Below, in pieces: positions 4,444 through 6,000 of a stretch of 6,000 bases of DNA. Source of the stretch: Patescibacteria group bacterium (GTDB lineage Bacteria; Patescibacteriota; Minisyncoccia; Phycocordibacterales; Phycocordibacteraceae); NCBI GenBank assembly GCA_019246385.1, contig JAFAQP010000028.1, positions 1-6,000 of the forward strand. The letters are read 5' to 3'. The position numbers were made by a program, and so were the translations under genes. The notes below the pieces were generated by a model. It was given only the letters and a program-made list of their open reading frames with translations, was not told the DNA's origin and made no database searches. Each line of letters begins with the position of its first letter. Within the stretch, counting starts at the first letter, position 1.

Positions 4444-6000
4444 TTACTGAGCGAAAAGCCCTCCAATAAAATGCTCGACGGCACTGAAGGCGCTCGCGAT
4501 AGATTCTCCCCAGGAGCGCATAGCGACGGGCGAACCGTTGAAAGAGCAGGTATAGGTGGTCGCATCCTCAAGTCCTTGCGAAGTGCACCATCCTTTGCAG
4601 GCGCTTGATCCCCCGTCAATGTTTATAGTGCTCGATTTTCCTCCTGTCGGCGCGTATGTGCATGTGTCGTGGGGACCGCTTGAACCTCCGCCTCCACCGC
4701 TCGCTCCTCCCGAAAAGATCTGCGCCCCCGCATATGCGCAACTAAATTTCGCATTGTTTTCTGCCCCAAGAGAAATGCACCATCCTTTGCACGCATCTGC
4801 CCCACCTTCTATTTGGATGGTGCTCGAATCGGCATCGGTAGTATATGCGCATGATTGCGTGGTCGGGTCTTTTGGCGGTGACGGCTGACTTGGTGAAGGC
4901 ACATATGGAACTCCCCCGGTAATGACATAATTCTTTCCGTTAGCTCCATTGCAACTGTTTCGTGCGGTATCGATATCGGCAGACGTTGGATTATCGAGCG
5001 TAGCCGAAAGCGCGAATGATTCTCCTTTTCCGACCGGGCAGACATTCAGGCGGTAATTCGCTTTGGTGGAATCATCAATGATCGGCTGGTCAAGGTATCC
5101 TTTCTCATAGAGAACGCGGGTGATCGCTTTGTCATAGTTTTCTCCTTCATATCCGACGAGCCCGACGCCGGAGCCGTTCAATCCCCCTCCTTTTATGGCG
5201 TACGTGCCGTACGCGTCATAGTAGGCATTCAGGGCTCCCGCTATCTTGAGCAGGTCCGCCTTCCGTTCCGCGTCCGTCATCGGTCCCCGCACGGCGAAAG
5301 AAGTCTGGCATTGCGCCGATAGGCCATTTTCGCCGTACACGGTATCGATCCGGGTATATGTTCCTGCCGGCAAACCTTTAAAAGACTCGTCTTTGTTCGT
5401 ACCGGAAACAGGTACGGAAAGCGATACCGATTCTATGTCCCCGTTTTTATCAAGAATTTCATATGAGCGGGACGTTGCATCATGCGCGCTCCATGTAACA
5501 TTTAAGTGCTGGCCCGGAGAGACCGGATTCGGCGCATAAGAAATGCTGCAGGAAATCGCGGCAGCATTGCCCCCGGAAACAACGTAATTGTTGCCGTAGA
5601 CAGTGTATACACCGTTCGCTCCTGTCGCATTGCAGCTTTGCTTCATGGCAGCAATATCCGCTGTCGAAGGATTGTCAAGTCGCGCAGAAAGTCCATAAGT
5701 TCCATCGGGGCAAAGAGCAAGATAATAATTATTCTGGTTAGACGGTGAATCGATGATAAGGCGGCTCAGGTACCCTTTTTCATAGAGCGCTCGCGTAATT
5801 GCCTTTTGATACGCTTCCTGTTCGCGCGACACATAGCCTTGTCCCGTATTATTCACCCCGGTTCCCGGAAGGAAATACGAGCCGTTCGCGTCGTAATAGG
5901 CGTTCAAAGCGCCGGCTATTTCGCGTATATCGGCCTTGCGTGCCGTATCCGCAGGATTTTCCGTGCCGGAAACCGTGAATGTTGTCGTCGCGACGCCGCC
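4444..6000 (-). CDS. Multi-module protein with tandem type IV pilin-like domains, Ig-like linker and Cys-rich repeats (partial)
   Basis: The frame is open from the right edge, so the N-terminus is missing; 518 codons are visible. Numbered from the edge, residues 1-13 look like the end of an Ig-like domain. Residues 21-144 are a pilin-like module: RKADIREIAGALNAYYDANGSY, AITRALYEKGYL, a cysteine pair (97, 123), YGLSARLDNP and YVVSGG. Residues 145-239 are an Ig-like beta-sandwich (PNPVSPGQHLNVTWS, PAGTYTRIDTVYG). Residues 246-363 repeat the pilin module. A Pro/Ser linker leads to two copies of a motif C-x20-C-x3-WC with a fourth cysteine, joined by a Gly/Ser linker, and then a short helix ending GGLFAQ. 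The pilin module resembles the globular part of Patescibacterial prepilins, but the internal copy has no hydrophobic N-terminal helix. The protein is probably secreted or displayed, with disulfides. Whether the missing start has a prepilin or Sec signal cannot be seen. Confidence 0.85.
   Translation of the reverse strand, partial: GGVATTTFTVSGTENPADTARKADIREIAGALNAYYDANGSYFLPGTGVNNTGQGYVSREQEAYQKAITRALYEKGYLSRLIIDSPSNQNNYYLALCPDGTYGLSARLDNPSTADIAAMKQSCNATGANGVYTVYGNNYVVSGGNAAAISCSISYAPNPVSPGQHLNVTWSAHDATSRSYEILDKNGDIESVSLSVPVSGTNKDESFKGLPAGTYTRIDTVYGENGLSAQCQTSFAVRGPMTDAERKADLLKIAGALNAYYDAYGTYAIKGGGLNGSGVGLVGYEGENYDKAITRVLYEKGYLDQPIIDDSTKANYRLNVCPVGKGESFALSATLDNPTSADIDTARNSCNGANGKNYVITGGVPYVPSPSQPSPPKDPTTQSCAYTTDADSSTIQIEGGADACKGWCISLGAENNAKFSCAYAGAQIFSGGASGGGGGSSGPHDTCTYAPTGGKSSTINIDGGSSACKGWCTSQGLEDATTYTCSFNGSPVAMRSWGESIASAFSAVEHFIGGLFAQ
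4546..4851 (-). repeat. Two copies of a four-cysteine motif
   Basis: Copy A runs from 4851 to about 4723 and copy B from about 4662 to 4546. Each has the pattern C-[AT]-Y, SST-I-x-I-x-GG, ACKGWC, and a final C-[AS]-[YF]. Cysteine steps are 20/4/13 and 21/4/13 residues. A Gly-rich linker separates the copies. Four regularly spaced cysteines suggest two disulfides per unit. I do not recognise the family. Confidence 0.8.
4912..5940 (-). repeat. Protein-level tandem repeat: two pilin-like modules, period 225 codons
   Basis: Copy 1 (5940-5569) and copy 2 (5265-4912) start exactly 675 bases apart. Shared blocks are RKAD, IAGALNAYYDA-x-G, AITR-x-LYEKGYL, IID, a CP-x(1-2)-G motif, LSA-x-LDNP, SADI/TADI, SCN and a closing YV-x-x-GG. 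A little over half of the aligned residues are identical by eye, while the DNA has diverged, so this is an old duplication. The Ig-like segment (5568-5284) lies between the copies. Confidence 0.85.

Noticed and set aside
5905..5907. TTG codon as the start of the pilin-like protein
   Set aside because: It lies inside the conserved AGALNAYYDA block, and the frame stays open to the window edge with sequence matching the internal repeat (RKAD...IAGAL). The gene is therefore partial and the real start is outside the window.

Overview
The window reads as a stretch of a bacterial chromosome, most likely from the candidate phyla radiation (Patescibacteria, Parcubacteria-like). This is inferred from three things: ribosomal protein S10 with a Lys/Ala-rich N-terminal extension, prepilin-like modules of the kind common in those genomes, and tandem DKNYY-repeat membrane proteins. 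No 16S rRNA or other decisive marker is present. Almost everything is transcribed on the minus strand, from high to low coordinates; one small gene lies on the plus strand.

Region 6000-2522 (accessory, envelope-related). A long open frame enters from the right edge (6000) and stops at 4444. It carries two copies of a type IV pilin-like globular module, an Ig-like beta-sandwich between them, two copies of a four-cysteine motif, and a short amphipathic C-terminus. After 39 bases comes a 275-residue membrane-anchored DKNYY-repeat protein (4404-3577). After another 86 bases comes a 322-residue paralogue starting at GTG (3490-2522), which adds a propeller-like C-terminal segment. The three genes are codirectional and could form one surface or secreted module; their function is unknown.

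Region 2521-743 (translation). A good sigma70-type promoter (2511-2483) and a leader of about 120 bases with hairpins precede tuf (EF-Tu, 2352-1159). rpsJ (S10, 1123-743) follows 35 bases later. A textbook bidirectional intrinsic terminator (718-744) starts right at the rpsJ stop codon.

Region 742-1. A 95-codon plus-strand gene of unknown function (418-705) converges on rpsJ and shares its terminator. To its left, a separate promoter and a palindrome-rich leader of about 90 bases drive rplC (ribosomal protein L3, from 235 off the left edge). The usual contiguous rpsJ-rplC junction of the S10 operon is therefore split here into two transcription units by an inserted convergent gene.

The most interesting points are the multi-module pilin-like protein with its unrecognised Cys-rich repeats, the adjacent DKNYY pair, the interruption of the S10 operon, and a perfect 11-bp inverted repeat in the S10 extension that forms a terminator-like element on the antisense strand. 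No gene in the window has a canonical Shine-Dalgarno sequence at normal spacing. I saw no tRNA, rRNA, CRISPR array or insertion sequence.
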